DNA from: Auanema rhodensis
Lineage: Eukaryota; Nematoda; Chromadorea; Rhabditida; Rhabditidae
DNA: 64,000 nucleotides
Reading direction: 5' to 3'
NCBI GenBank assembly: GCA_964057225.1
Contig: OZ059900.1
Span: 2,614,501 to 2,678,500, forward strand
Part shown: positions 25,006-40,300 of the stretch, in pieces
Layout of the letters: each line of letters opens with the position of its first letter
How positions within the stretch are numbered: the first letter of the stretch is position 1
Notes under the pieces: model-generated
Seen by the model: only the letters and a program-made list of their open reading frames with translations
What the model was told of the DNA's origin: nothing
The model's database searches: none
Program-made: the position numbers and the translations under genes

Positions 25006-28000
25006 TGATCAAAAAAGGTCGAAAATAGAAAGAATTTTTGAAATTTCCGAGTTTTGAGTCTAATTTGGCTAAATCGCTCATATATATGATCAGAAGCATA
25101 GTTTCATTGTCTATGACAACAAAAATCATCAATTAAACGCTAGTGATGTTTAAATACTGATTTTCGCTCAAATAGCATTACTACACTAAGTATGGTCGTT
25201 TTTATGCCTTTAACACCATATACTCACCGATTTTTGGTACAAAATCTGTAATACTCGTAAAATTTGATCATATTTGTTAAGATTTGAGAATCAAACATAC
25301 AATACACAAAATCAGTCTATTTTTATGAGTTTACACTGATATATATTCATTTTCATCAAAAAAGGTCGAAAATAGAAAGAATTTTTGAATTTTCCGAGTT
25401 TTGAGTCGAATTGGGCTAAATCGCTCATATATATGATCAAAAGCATAGTTTTACTGTCTATGATAACAAAAGTCTTCAAATATACACTAATAATGATTAA
25501 ATCACTGAATTTCACTCAAATAGCATTACTACACTAAGTATGGTCGTTTTTATGCCTTTAACACCATATACTCACCGATTTTTGGTACAAAATCTGTAAT
25601 ACTTGTAAATTTTGATCATATTTGTAAAGATTCGAGAATCAAACACATAATACACAAAATAAGTCTATTTTTACAAGTTTGCACTGATATTTATTCATTT
25701 TGATCAAAAAAGGTCGAAAATAGAAAGAATTTTTGAAATTTCCGAGTTTTGAGTCCAATTTGGCTAAATCGCTCATATATATGATCAAAAGCATAGTTTT
25801 ATTGTCTATAACAACAAAAGTCATCAATTAAACGCTAGTGATGTTTAAATACTGAATTTCGCTCAAATAGCATTACTACACTAAGTATGGTCGTTTTTAT
25901 GCCTTTAACACCATATACTCACCGATTTTTGGTACAAAATCTGTAATACTCGTAAATTTTGATCATATTCGTTAAGATTTCAGAATCAAACATACAATAC
26001 ACAAAATCAGTCTATTTTTATGAGCTTGCACTGATATATATTCATTTTGATCAAAAAAGGTCGAAAATAGAAAGAATTTTTGAAATTTCCGAGTTTTGAG
26101 TCTAATTTGGCTAAATCGCTCATATATATGATCAAAAGCATAGTTTTATTGTCTATGACAACAAAAGTCATCAATTAAACGCTAGTGATGTTTAAATACT
26201 GAATTTCGCTCAAATAGCATTACTACACTAAGTATGGTCGTTTTTATGCCTTTAACACCATATACTCACCGATTTTTGGTACAAAATCTGTAATACTCGT
26301 AAATTTTGATCATATTCGGTGAGATTTGAGAATCAAACACACAATACACGAAATAAGTTTATTTTGACGAGTTTGCACTGGTATTTATTCATTTTGATCA
26401 AAAAAGGTCGAAAATAGAAAGAATTTTTGAATTTTCCGAGTTTTGAGTCCAATTGGGCTAAATCGCTCATATATATGATCAAAAGCATAGTTTTACTGTC
26501 TATGATAACAAAAGTCTTCAAATATACACTAATAATGATTGAATCACTGAATTTCACTCAAATAGCATTACTACACTAAGTATGGTCGTTTTTATGCCTT
26601 TAACACCATATACTCACCGATTTTTGGTACAAAATCTGTAATACTCGTAAATTTTGATCATATTCGTTAAGATTTGAGAATCAAACATACAATACACAAA
26701 ATCAGTCTATTTTTATGAGCTTGCACTGATATATATTCATTTTGATCAAAAAAGGTCGAAAATAGAAAGAATTTTTGAAATTTCCGAGTTTTGAGTCTAA
26801 TTTGGCTAAATCGCTCATATATATGATCAAAAGCATAGTTTTACTGTCTATGATAACAAAAGTCTTCAAATATACACTAATAATGTGTAAATCACTGAAT
26901 TTCACTCAAATAGCTTTACTACACTAAGTATGGTCGTTTTTATGCCTTTAACACCATATACTCACCGATTTTTGGTACAAAATCTGTTATACTCGTAAAT
27001 TTTGATCATATTCGTTAAGATTCGAGAATCAAACACACAATACACGAAATAAGTTTATTTTTACGAGTTTGCACTGATATTTATTCATTTTGATCAAAAA
27101 AGGTCGAAAATAGAAAGAATTTTTGAATTTTCCGAGTTTTGAGTCCAATTGGGCTAAATCGCTCATATATATGATCAAAAGCATAGTTTCACTGTCTATG
27201 ATAACAAAAGTCTTCAAATATACACTAGTAATGATTAAATCACTGAATTTCACTCAAATAGCTTTACTACACTAAGTATGGTCGTTTTTATGCCTTTAAC
27301 ACCATATACTCACCGATTTTTGGTACAAAATCTGTAATACTCGTAAATTTTGATCATATCCGTTAAGATTCGAGAATCAAACACACAATACACGAAATAA
27401 GTTTATTTTTACGAGTTTGCACTGATATTTATTCATTTTGATCAAAAAAGGTCGAAAATAGAAAGAATTTTTGAAATTTCCGAGTTTTGAGTCTAATTTG
27501 GCTAAATCGCTCATATATATGATCAGAAGCATAGGTGTATTGTCTATGACAACAAAAGTCATTAATTAAACACTAATGATGTTTAAATCACTAAATTTCG
27601 CTCTAATAGCATTACTACACTAAGTATGGTCGTTTTTATACCTTCAACACCATATACTCACCGATTTTTGGTACAAAATCTGTGATACTCGTAAATTTTG
27701 ATCATATTCGTTAAGATTTGAGAATCAAACACACAATACACAATATCAGTCTATTTTTATGAGCTTGCACTGATATATATTCATTTTGATCAAAAAAGGT
27801 CGAAAACAGAAAGAATTTTTGAAATTTCCGAGTTTTGAGTCTAATTTGGCTAAATCGCTCATTTATATGATCAAAAGAATAGTTTTATTGTCTATGACAA
27901 CAAAAGTCATCAATTAAACGCTAGTGATGTTTAAATACTGAATTTCGCTCAAATAGCATTACTACACTAAGTATGGTCGTTTTTATGCCTTTAACACCAT

Positions 28001-28771
28001 ATACTCACCGATTTTTGGTACAAAATCTGTGATACTCGTAAATTTTGATCATATTCGTTACGATTTGAGAATCAAACACACAATACACAATATCAGTCTA
28101 TTTTTATGAGTTTACACTGATATATATTCATTTTCATCAAAAAAGGTCGAAAATAGAAAGAATTTTTGAATTTTCCGAGTTTTGAGTCGAATTGGGCTAA
28201 ATCGCTCATTTATATGATCAAAAGAATAGTTTCATTGTCTATGACAACAAAAGTCATCAATTAAACGCTAGTGATGTTTAAATACTGAATTTCGCTCAAA
28301 TAGCATTACTACACTAAGTATGGTCGTTTTTATGCCTTTAACACCATATACTCACCGATTTTTGGTACAAAATCTGTAATACTTGTAAATTTTGATCATA
28401 TTTGTTAAGATTCGAGAATCAAACACATAATACACGAAATAAGTCTATTTTTACAAGTTTGCACTGATATTTATTCATTTTGATCAAAAAAGGTCGAAAA
28501 TAGAAAGAATTTTTGAAATTTCCGAGTTTTGAGTCCAATTTGGCTAAATCGCTCATATATAAGATCAAAAGCATAGTTTTATTGTCTATAACAACAAAAG
28601 TCATCAATTAAATGCTAGTGATGTTTAAATACTGAATTTCGCTCAAATAGCATTACTACACTAAGTATGGTCGTTTTTATGCCTTTAACACCATATACTC
28701 ACCGATTTTTGGTACAAAATCTGTAATACTCGTAAATTTTGATCATATTCGTTAAGATTTGAGAATCAATC

Positions 28772-29814
28772 ATACAATACACAAAATCAGTCTATTTTTA
28801 TGAGCTTGCACTGATATATATTCATTTTGATCAAAAAAGGTCGAAAATAGAAAGAATTTTTGAAATTTCCGAGTTTTGAGTCTAATTTGGCTAAATCGCT
28901 CATATATATGATCAGAAGCATAGGTGTATTGTCTATGACAACAAAAGTCATTAATTAAACACTAATGATGTTTAAATCACTAAATTTCGCTCTAATAGCA
29001 TTACTACACTAAGTATGGTCGTTTTTATGCCTTTAACACCATATACTCACCGATTTTTGGTACAAAATCTGTAATACTCGTAAATTTTGATCATATTCGT
29101 TAAGATTTGAGAATCAAACACACAATACACAAAGTCAGTCTATTTTTATGAGCTTGCACTGATATATATTCATTTTGATCAAAAAAGGTCGAAAATAGAA
29201 AGAATTTTTGAAATTTCCGAGTTTTGAGTCTAATTTGGCTAAATCGCTCATATATATGATCAAAAGCATAGTTTTACTGTCTATGATAACAAAAGTCTTC
29301 AAATATACACTAATAATGATTGAATCACTGAATTTCACTCAAATAGCATTACTACACTAAGTATGGTCGTTTTTATGCCTTTAACACCATATACTCACCG
29401 ATTTTTGGTACAAAATCTGTAATACTTGTAAATTTTGATCATATTTGTTAAGATTCGAGAATCAAACACATAATACACAAAATAAGTCTATTTTTACAAG
29501 TTTGCACTGATATTTATTCATTTTGATCAAAAAAGGTCGAAAATAGAAAGAATTTTTGAAATTTCCGAGTTTTGAGTCCAATTTGGCTAAATCGCTCATA
29601 TATATGATCAAAAGCATAGTTTTATTGTCTATAACAACAAAAGTCATCAATTAAACGCTAGTGATGTTTAAATACTGAATTTCGCTCAAATAGCATTACT
29701 ACACTAAGTATGGTCGTTTTTATGCCTTTAACACCATATACTCACCGATTTTTGGTACAAAATCTGTAATACTCGTAAATTTTGATCATATTCGTTAAGA
29801 TTTGAGAATCAAAC
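28772..29814 (+). repeat. 1043-bp (3-monomer) tandem duplication, member 1
   Basis: Repeated at 29815-30857. Both hold an AGGTGTATTG monomer, then a monomer with ACAAAGTCAGTC (29130 and 30173) and GATTGAATCACTG, then an ACAAGTTTG monomer. The single-copy equivalent lies at about 35723-36765. Confidence 0.8.
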
Positions 29815-30857
29815 ATACAATACACAAAATCAGTCTATTTTTATGAGCTTGCACTGATATATATTCATTTTGATCAAAAAAGGTCGAAAATAGAAAGAAT
29901 TTTTGAAATTTCCGAGTTTTGAGTCTAATTTGGCTAAATCGCTCATATATATGATCAGAAGCATAGGTGTATTGTCTATGACAACAAAAGTCATTAATTA
30001 AACACTAATGATGTTTAAATCACTAAATTTCGCTCTAATAGCATTACTACACTAAGTATGGTCGTTTTTATGCCTTTAACACCATATACTCACCGATTTT
30101 TGGTACAAAATCTGTAATACTCGTAAATTTTGATCATATTCGTTAAGATTTGAGAATCAAACACACAATACACAAAGTCAGTCTATTTTTATGAGCTTGC
30201 ACTGATATATATTCATTTTGATCAAAAAAGGTCGAAAATAGAAAGAATTTTTGAAATTTCCGAGTTTTGAGTCTAATTTGGCTAAATCGCTCATATATAT
30301 GATCAAAAGCATAGTTTTACTGTCTATGATAACAAAAGTCTTCAAATATACACTAATAATGATTGAATCACTGAATTTCACTCAAATAGCATTACTACAC
30401 TAAGTATGGTCGTTTTTATGCCTTTAACACCATATACTCACCGATTTTTGGTACAAAATCTGTAATACTTGTAAATTTTGATCATATTTGTTAAGATTCG
30501 AGAATCAAACACATAATACACAAAATAAGTCTATTTTTACAAGTTTGCACTGATATTTATTCATTTTGATCAAAAAAGGTCGAAAATAGAAAGAATTTTT
30601 GAAATTTCCGAGTTTTGAGTCCAATTTGGCTAAATCGCTCATATATATGATCAAAAGCATAGTTTTATTGTCTATAACAACAAAAGTCATCAATTAAACG
30701 CTAGTGATGTTTAAATACTGAATTTCGCTCAAATAGCATTACTACACTAAGTATGGTCGTTTTTATGCCTTTAACACCATATACTCACCGATTTTTGGTA
30801 CAAAATCTGTAATACTCGTAAATTTTGATCATATTCGTTAAGATTTGAGAATCAAAC
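29815..30857 (+). repeat. 1043-bp tandem duplication, member 2
   Basis: Second member. It differs from the first at CAAACATAC (29815) against CAATCATAC (28772), which sets the left edge. Confidence 0.8.
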
Positions 30858-31977
30858 ATACAATACACAAAATCAGTCTATTTTTATGAGCTTGCACTGA
30901 TATATATTCATTTTGATCAAAAAAGGTCGAAAATAGAAAGAATTTTTGAAATTTCCGAGTTTTGAGTCTAATTTGGCTAAATCGCTCATATATATGATCA
31001 AAAGCATAGTTTTATTGTCTATGACAACAAAAGTCATCAATTAAACGCTAGTGATGTTTAAATACTGAATTTCGCTCAAATAGCATTACTACACTAAGTA
31101 TGGTCGTTTTTATGCCTTTAACACCATATACTCACCGATTTTTGGTACAAAATCTGTAATACTCGTAAATTTTGATCATATTCGGTGAGATTTGAGAATC
31201 AAACACACAATACACGAAATAAGTTTATTTTGACGAGTTTGCACTGGTATTTATTCATTTTGATCAAAAAAGGTCGAAAATAGAAAGAATTTTTGAATTT
31301 TCCGAGTTTTGAGTCCAATTGGGCTAAATCGCTCATATATATGATCAAAAGCATAGTTTTACTGTCTATGATAACAAAAGTCTTCAAACATACACTAATA
31401 ATGATTGAATCACTGAATTTCACTCAAATAGCTTTACTACACTAAGTATGGTCGTTTTTATGCCTTTAACACCATATACTCACCGATTTTTGGTACAAAA
31501 TCTGTAATACTCGTAAATTTTGATCATATCCGTTAAGATTCGAGAATCAAACACACAATACACGAAATAAGTTTATTTTTACGAGTTTGCACTGATATTT
31601 ATTCATTTTGATCAAAAAAGGTCGAAAATAGAAAGAATTTTTGAAATTTCCGAGTTTTGAGTCTAATTTGGCTAAATCGCTCATATATATGATCAGAAGC
31701 ATAGGTGTATTGTCTATGACAACAAAAGTCATTAATTAAACACTAATGATGTTTAAATCACTAAATTTCGCTCTAATAGCATTACTACACTAAGTATGGT
31801 CGTTTTTATACCTTCAACACCATATACTCACCGATTTTTGGTACAAAATCTGTGATACTCGTAAATTTTGATCATATTCGTTAAGATTTGAGAATCAAAC
31901 ACACAATACACAATATCAGTCTATTTTTATGAGCTTGCACTGATATATATTCATTTTGATCAAAAAAGGTCGAAAAC

Positions 31978-34900
31978 AGAAAGAATTTTTGAAATTTCCG
32001 AGTTTTGAGTCTAATTTGGCTAAATCGCTCATATATATGATCAGAAGCATAGTTTTATTGTCTATGACAACAAAAATCATCAATTAAACGCTAGTGATGT
32101 TTAAATACTGATTTTCGCTCAAATAGCATTACTACACTAAGTATGGTCGTTTTTATGCCTTTAACACCATATACTCACCGATTTTTGGTACAAAATCTGT
32201 AATACTCGTAAAATTTGATCATATTTGTTAAGATTTGAGAATCAAACACACAATACACAAAATCAGTCTATTTTTATGAGTTTACACTGATATATATTCA
32301 TTTTCATCAAAAAAGGTCGAAAATAGAAAGAATTTTTGAATTTTCCGAGTTTTGAGTCGAATTGGGCTAAATCGCTCATATATATGATCAAAAGCATAAT
32401 TTTACTGTCTATGATAACAAAAGTCTTCAAATATACACTAATAATGATTAAATCACTGAATTTCACTCAAATAGCATTACTACACTAAGTATGGTCGTTT
32501 TTATGCCTTTAACACCATATACTCACCGATTTTTGGTACAAAATCTGTAATACTTGTAAATTTTGATCATATTTGTTAAGATTCGAGAATCAAACACATA
32601 ATACACAAAATAAGTCTATTTTTACAAGTTTGCACTGATATTTATTCATTTTGATCAAAAAAGGTCGAAAATAGAAAGAATTTTTGAAATTTCCGAGTTT
32701 TGAGTCCAATTTGGCTAAATCGCTCATATATATGATCAAAAGCATAGTTTTATTGTCTATAACAACAAAAGTCATCAATTAAACGCTAGTGATGTTTAAA
32801 TACTGAATTTCGCTCAAATAGCATTACTACACTAAGTATGGTCGTTTTTATGCCTTTAACACCATATACTCACCGATTTTTGGTACAAAATCTGTAATAC
32901 TCGTAAATTTTGATCATATTCGTTAAGATTTGAGAATCAAACATACAATACACAAAATCAGTCTATTTTTATGAGCTTGCACTGATATATATTCATTTTG
33001 ATCAAAAAAGGTCGAAAATAGAAAGAATTTTTGAAATTTCCGAGTTTTGAGTCTAATTTGGCTAAATCGCTCATATATATGATCAAAAGCATAGTTTTAT
33101 TGTCTATGACAACAAAAGTCATCAATTAAACGCTAGTGATGTTTAAATACTGAATTTCGCTCAAATAGCATTACTACACTAAGTATGGTCGTTTTTATGC
33201 CTTTAACACCATATACTCACCGATTTTTGGTACAAAATCTGTAATACTCGTAAATTTTGATCATATTCGGTGAGATTTGAGAATCAAACACACAATACAC
33301 GAAATAAGTTTATTTTGACGAGTTTGCACTGGTATTTATTCATTTTGATCAAAAAAGGTCGAAAATAGAAAGAATTTTTGAATTTTCCGAGTTTTGAGTC
33401 CAATTGGGCTAAATCGCTCATATATATGATCAAAAGCATAGTTTTACTGTCTATGATAACAAAAGTCTTCAAATATACACTAATAATGATTGAATCACTG
33501 AATTTCACTCAAATAGCATTACTACACTAAGTATGGTCGTTTTTATGCCTTTAACACCATATACTCACCGATTTTTGGTACAAAATCTGTAATACTCGTA
33601 AATTTTGATCATATTCGTTAAGATTTGAGAATCAAACATACAATACACAAAATCAGTCTATTTTTATGAGCTTGCACTGATATATATTCATTTTGATCAA
33701 AAAAGGTCGAAAATAGAAAGAATTTTTGAAATTTCCGAGTTTTGAGTCTAATTTGGCTAAATCGCTCATATATATGATCAAAAGCATAGTTTTACTGTCT
33801 ATGATAACAAAAGTCTTCAAATATACACTAATAATGTGTAAATCACTGAATTTCACTCAAATAGCTTTACTACACTAAGTATGGTCGTTTTTATGCCTTT
33901 AACACCATATACTCACCGATTTTTGGTACAAAATCTGTTATACTCGTAAATTTTGATCATATTCGTTAAGATTCGAGAATCAAACACACAATACACGAAA
34001 TAAGTTTATTTTTACGAGTTTGCACTGATATTTATTCATTTTGATCAAAAAAGGTCGAAAATAGAAAGAATTTTTGAATTTTCCGAGTTTTGAGTCCAAT
34101 TGGGCTAAATCGCTCATATATATGATCAAAAGCATAGTTTCACTGTCTATGATAACAAAAGTCTTCAAATATACACTAGTAATGATTAAATCACTGAATT
34201 TCACTCAAATAGCTTTACTACACTAAGTATGGTCGTTTTTATGCCTTTAACACCATATACTCACCGATTTTTGGTACAAAATCTGTAATACTCGTAAATT
34301 TTGATCATATCCGTTAAGATTCGAGAATCAAACACACAATACACGAAATAAGTTTATTTTTACGAGTTTGCACTGATATTTATTCATTTTGATCAAAAAA
34401 GGTCGAAAATAGAAAGAATTTTTGAAATTTCCGAGTTTTGAGTCTAATTTGGCTAAATCGCTCATATATATGATCAGAAGCATAGGTGTATTGTCTATGA
34501 CAACAAAAGTCATTAATTAAACACTAATGATGTTTAAATCACTAAATTTCGCTCTAATAGCATTACTACACTAAGTATGGTCGTTTTTATACCTTCAACA
34601 CCATATACTCACCGATTTTTGGTACAAAATCTGTGATACTCGTAAATTTTGATCATATTCGTTAAGATTTGAGAATCAAACACACAATACACAATATCAG
34701 TCTATTTTTATGAGCTTGCACTGATATATATTCATTTTGATCAAAAAAGGTCGAAAACAGAAAGAATTTTTGAAATTTCCGAGTTTTGAGTCTAATTTGG
34801 CTAAATCGCTCATTTATATGATCAAAAGAATAGTTTTATTGTCTATGACAACAAAAGTCATCAATTAAACGCTAGTGATGTTTAAATACTGAATTTCGCT

Positions 34901-37340
34901 CAAATAGCATTACTACACTAAGTATGGTCGTTTTTATGCCTTTAACACCATATACTCACCGATTTTTGGTACAAAATCTGTGATACTCGTAAATTTTGAT
35001 CATATTCGTTACGATTTGAGAATCAAACACACAATACACAATATCAGTCTATTTTTATGAGTTTACACTGATATATATTCATTTTCATCAAAAAAGGTCG
35101 AAAATAGAAAGAATTTTTGAATTTTCCGAGTTTTGAGTCGAATTGGGCTAAATCGCTCATTTATATGATCAAAAGAATAGTTTCATTGTCTATGACAACA
35201 AAAGTCATCAATTAAACGCTAGTGATGTTTAAATACTGAATTTCGCTCAAATAGCATTACTACACTAAGTATGGTCGTTTTTATGCCTTTAACACCATAT
35301 ACTCACCGATTTTTGGTACAAAATCTGTAATACTTGTAAATTTTGATCATATTTGTTAAGATTCGAGAATCAAACACATAATACACGAAATAAGTCTATT
35401 TTTACAAGTTTGCACTGATATTTATTCATTTTGATCAAAAAAGGTCGAAAATAGAAAGAATTTTTGAAATTTCCGAGTTTTGAGTCCAATTTGGCTAAAT
35501 CGCTCATATATAAGATCAAAAGCATAGTTTTATTGTCTATAACAACAAAAGTCATCAATTAAATGCTAGTGATGTTTAAATACTGAATTTCGCTCAAATA
35601 GCATTACTACACTAAGTATGGTCGTTTTTATGCCTTTAACACCATATACTCACCGATTTTTGGTACAAAATCTGTAATACTCGTAAATTTTGATCATATT
35701 CGTTAAGATTTGAGAATCAATCATACAATACACAAAATCAGTCTATTTTTATGAGCTTGCACTGATATATATTCATTTTGATCAAAAAAGGTCGAAAATA
35801 GAAAGAATTTTTGAAATTTCCGAGTTTTGAGTCTAATTTGGCTAAATCGCTCATATATATGATCAGAAGCATAGGTGTATTGTCTATGACAACAAAAATC
35901 ATTAATTAAACACTAATGATGTTTAAATCACTAAATTTCGCTCTAATAGCATTACTACACTAAGTATGGTCGTTTTTATGCCTTTAACACCATATACTCA
36001 CCGATTTTTGGTACAAAATCTGTAATACTCGTAAATTTTGATCATATTCGTTAAGATTTGAGAATCAAACACACAATACACAAAGTCAGTCTATTTTTAT
36101 GAGCTTGCACTGATATATATTCATTTTGATCAAAAAAGGTCGAAAATAGAAAGAATTTTTGAAATTTCCGAGTTTTGAGTCTAATTTGGCTAAATCGCTC
36201 ATATATATGATCAAAAGCATAGTTTTACTGTCTATGATAACAAAAGTCTTCAAATATACACTAATAATGATTAAATCACTGAATTTCACTCAAATAGCAT
36301 TACTACACTAAGTATGGTCGTTTTTATGCCTTTAACACCATATACTCACCGATTTTTGGTACAAAATCTGTAATACTTGTAAATTTTGATCATATTTGTT
36401 AAGATTCGAGAATCAAACACATAATACACAAAATAAGTCTATTTTTACAAGTTTGCACTGATATTTATTCATTTTGATCAAAAAAGGTCGAAAATAGAAA
36501 GAATTTTTGAAATTTCCGAGTTTTGAGTCCAATTTGGCTAAATCGCTCATATATATGATCAAAAGCATAGTTTTATTGTCTATAACAACAAAAGTCATCA
36601 ATTAAACGCTAGTGATGTTTAAATACTGAATTTCGCTCAAATAGCATTACTACACTAAGTATGGTCGTTTTTATGCCTTTAACACCATATACTCACCGAT
36701 TTTTGGTACAAAATCTGTAATACTCGTAAATTTTGATCATATTCGTTAAGATTTGAGAATCAAACATACAATACACAAAATCAGTCTATTTTTATGAGCT
36801 TGCACTGATATATATTCATTTTGATCAAAAAAGGTCGAAAATAGAAAGAATTTTTGAAATTTCCGAGTTTTGAGTCTAATTTGGCTAAATCGCTCATATA
36901 TATGATCAAAAGCATAGTTTTATTGTCTATGACAACAAAAGTCATCAATTAAACGCTAGTGATGTTTAAATACTGAATTTCGCTCAAACAGCATTACTAC
37001 ACTAAGTATGGTCGTTTTTATGCCTTTAACACCATATACTCACCGATTTTTGGTACAAAATCTGTAATACTCGTAAATTTTGATCATATTCGGTGAGATT
37101 TGAGAATCAAACACACAATACACGAAATAAGTTTATTTTGACGAGTTTGCACTGGTATTTATTCATTTTGATCAAAAAAGGTCGAAAATAGAAAGAATTT
37201 TTGAATTTTCCGAGTTTTGAGTCCAATTGGGCTAAATCGCTCATATATATGATCAAAAGCATAGTTTTACTGTCTATGATAACAAAAGTCTTCAAACATA
37301 CACTAATAATGATTGAATCACTGAATTTCACTCAAATAGC
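31978..37340 (+). repeat. 6951-bp HOR unit, copy 2 (lacks the 1043-bp block)
   Basis: Colinear with copy 1 at offset 6951 up to about 37 kb, then at offset 5908 (6951 minus 1043) because one three-monomer block is single here. Both copies share the rare CTTCAAACATACAC variant (31383 and 37291). A private change is GCATAATTTTACTG at about 32394. Confidence 0.8.
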
Positions 37341-40300
37341 ATTACTACACTAAGTATGGTCGTTTTTATGCCTTTAACACCATATACTCACCGATTTTTG
37401 GTACAAAATCTGTAATACTCGTAAATTTTGATCATATTCGTTAAGATTTGAGAATCAAACATACAATACACAAAATCAGTCTATTTTTATGAGCTTGCAC
37501 TGATATATATTCATTTTGATCAAAAAAGGTCGAAAATAGAAAGAATTTTTGAAATTTCCGAGTTTTGAGTCTAATTTGGCTAAATCGCTCATATATATGA
37601 TCAAAAGCATAGTTTTATTGTCTATGACAACAAAAGTCATCAATTAAACGCTAGTGATGTTTAAATACTGAATTTCGCTCAAATAGCATTACTACACTAA
37701 GTATGGTCGTTTTTATGCCTTTAACACCATATACTCACCGATTTTTGGTACAAAATCTGTAATACTCGTAAATTTTGATCATATTCGGTGAGATTCGAGA
37801 ATCAAACACACAATACACGAAATAAGTTTATTTTGACGAGTTTGCACTGGTATTTATTCATTTTGATCAAAAAAGGTCGAAAATAGAAAGAATTTTTGAA
37901 TTTTCCGAGTTTTGAGTCCAATTGGGCTAAATCGCTCATATATATGATCAAAAGCATAGTTTTACTGTCTATGATAACAAAAGTCTTCAAATATACACTA
38001 ATAATGATTGAATCACTGAATTTCACTCAAATAGCATTACTACACTAAGTATGGTCGTTTTTATGCCTTTAACACCATATACTCACCGATTTTTGGTACA
38101 AAATCTGTGATACTCGTAAATTTTGATCATATTCGGTGAGATTCGAGAATCGAACACACAATACACAAAATAAGTCTATTTTTACGAGTTTGCACTGATA
38201 TTTATTCATTTTGATCAAAAAAGGTCGAAAATAGAAAGAATTTTTGAAATTTCCGAGTTTTGAGTCTAATTTGGCTAAATCGCTCATATATATGATCAAA
38301 AGCATAGTTTTACTGTCTATGATAACAAAAGTCTTCAAATATACACTAATAATGTGTAAATCACTGAATTTCACTCAAATAGCTTTACTACACTAAGTAT
38401 GGTCGTTTTTATGCCTTTAACACCATATACTCACCGATTTTTGGTACAAAATCTGTTATACTCGTAAATTTTGATCATATTCGTTAAGATTCGAGAATCA
38501 AACACACAATACACGAAATAAGTTTATTTTTACGAGTTTGCACTGATATTTATTCATTTTGATCAAAAAAGGTCGAAAATAGAAAGAATTTTTGAATTTT
38601 CCGAGTTTTGAGTCCAATTGGGCTAAATCGCTCATATATATGATCAAAAGCATAGTTTCACTGTCTATGATAACAAAAGTCTTCAAATATACACTAGTAA
38701 TGATTAAATCACTGAATTTCACTCAAATAGCTTTACTACACTAAGTATGGTCGTTTTTATGCCTTTAACACCATATACTCACCGATTTTTGGTACAAAAT
38801 CTGTAATACTCGTAAATTTTGATCATATCCGTTAAGATTCGAGAATGAAACACACAATACACGAAATAAGTTCATTTTTACGAGTTTGCACTGATATTTA
38901 TTCATTTTGATCAAAAAAGGTCGAAAATAGAAAGAATTTTTGAAATTTCCGAGTTTTGAGTCTAATTTGGCTAAATCGCTCATATATATGATCAGAAGCA
39001 TAGGTGTATTGTCTATGACAACAAAAGTCATTAATTAAACACTAATGATGTTTAAATCACTAAATTTCGCTCTAATAGCATTACTACACTAACTATGGTC
39101 GTTTTTATACCTTCAACACCATATACTCACCGATTTTTGGTACAAAATCTGTGATACTCGTAAATTTTGATCATATTCGTTAAGATTTGAGAATCAAACA
39201 CACAATACACAATATCAGTCTATTTTTATGAGCTTGCACTGATATATATTCATTTTGATCAAAAAAGGTCGAAAACAGAAAGAATTTTTGAAATTTCCGA
39301 GTTTTGAGTCTAATTTGGCTAAATCGCTCATTTATATGATCAAAAGAATAGTTTTATTGTCTATGACAACAAAAGTCATCAATTAAACGCTAGTGATGTT
39401 TAAATACTGAATTTCGCTCAAATAGCATTACTACACTAAGTATGGTCGTTTTTATGCCTTTAACACCATATACTCACCGATTTTTGGTACAAAATCTGTG
39501 ATACTCGTAAATTTTGATCATATTCGTTAAGATTTGAGAATCAAACACACAATACACAATATCAGTCTATTTTTATGAGTTTACACTGATATATATTCAT
39601 TTTCATCAAAAAAGGTCGAAAATAGAAAGAATTTTTGAATTTTCCGAGTTTTGAGTCGAATTGGGCTAAATCGCTCATTTATATGATCAAAAGAATAGTT
39701 TCATTGTCTATGACAACAAAAGTCATCAATTAAACGCTAGTGATGTTTAAATACTGAATTTCGCTCAAATAGCATTACTACACTAAGTATGGTCGTTTTT
39801 ATGCCTTTAACACCATATACTCACCGATTTTTGGTACAAAATCTGTAATACTTGTAAATTTTGATCATATTTGTTAAGATTCGAGAATCAAACACATAAT
39901 ACACGAAATAAGTCTATTTTTACAAGTTTGCACTGATATTTATTCATTTTGATCAAAAAAGGTCGAAAATAGAAAGAATTTTTGAAATTTCCGAGTTTTG
40001 AGTCCAATTTGGCTAAATCGCTCATATATAAGATCAAAAGCATAGTTTTATTGTCTATAACAACAAAAGTCATCAATTAAACGCTAGTGATGTTTAAATA
40101 CTGAATTTCGCTCAAATAGCATTAATACACTAAGTATGGTCGTTTTTATGCCTTTAACACCATATACTCACCGATTTTTGGTACAAAATCTGTAATACTC
40201 GTAAATTTTGATCATATTCGTTAAGATTTGAGAATCAATCATACAATACACAAAATCAGTCTATTTTTATGAGCTTGCACTGATATATATTCATTTTGAT

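Larger units (their letters stand above)
2790..25026 (+). repeat. Domain B: HOR domain with 42-bp-insert monomers
   Basis: About 64 monomers. This is the only part of the window with monomers carrying a 42-bp partial duplication (eight copies) and the only one rich in V2 copies reading GAGTTTACAC followed by TTTTCATC and GTCGAATTGGG. V1 of the type AAAAATCATC with TACTGATTTTCGCTC is also concentrated here. The domain is built of nested duplications: a 1389-bp tandem near 4.6-7.4 kb, a 2083-bp tandem near 16.2-20.4 kb, a 2473-bp tandem near 20.1-25.0 kb, and multi-kilobase blocks repeated at offsets of 8113 and 8807 bp. No single regular period spans the whole domain. Confidence 0.8.
25027..31977 (+). 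repeat. Domain C: 6951-bp (20-monomer) HOR unit, copy 1
   Basis: Sequence from about 25027 recurs at about 31978 with a constant offset of 6951 bp for at least 4.8 kb. Examples are TTCGGTGAGATTTG at about 26317 and 33268, AATGTGTAAATC at about 26883 and 33834, and TTACGATTTGAG at about 28058 and 35009. Copy-specific changes include TTTGTAAAG at about 25622 and TTTCAGAATC at about 25978. This copy contains an internal 1043-bp (3-monomer) tandem duplication that copy 2 lacks. The left part reuses domain-B monomers; the rest introduces V2 of the GTTTATTTTGACGAG type. Confidence 0.8.

Noticed and set aside
38069-38374. Longest frame, 101 codons on the minus strand (also at 53360-53665)
   Set aside because: It is the usual repeat frame extended by one V2 variant that removes a stop; both copies are in the same monomer type. 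Length alone is not evidence of coding in a tandem repeat.
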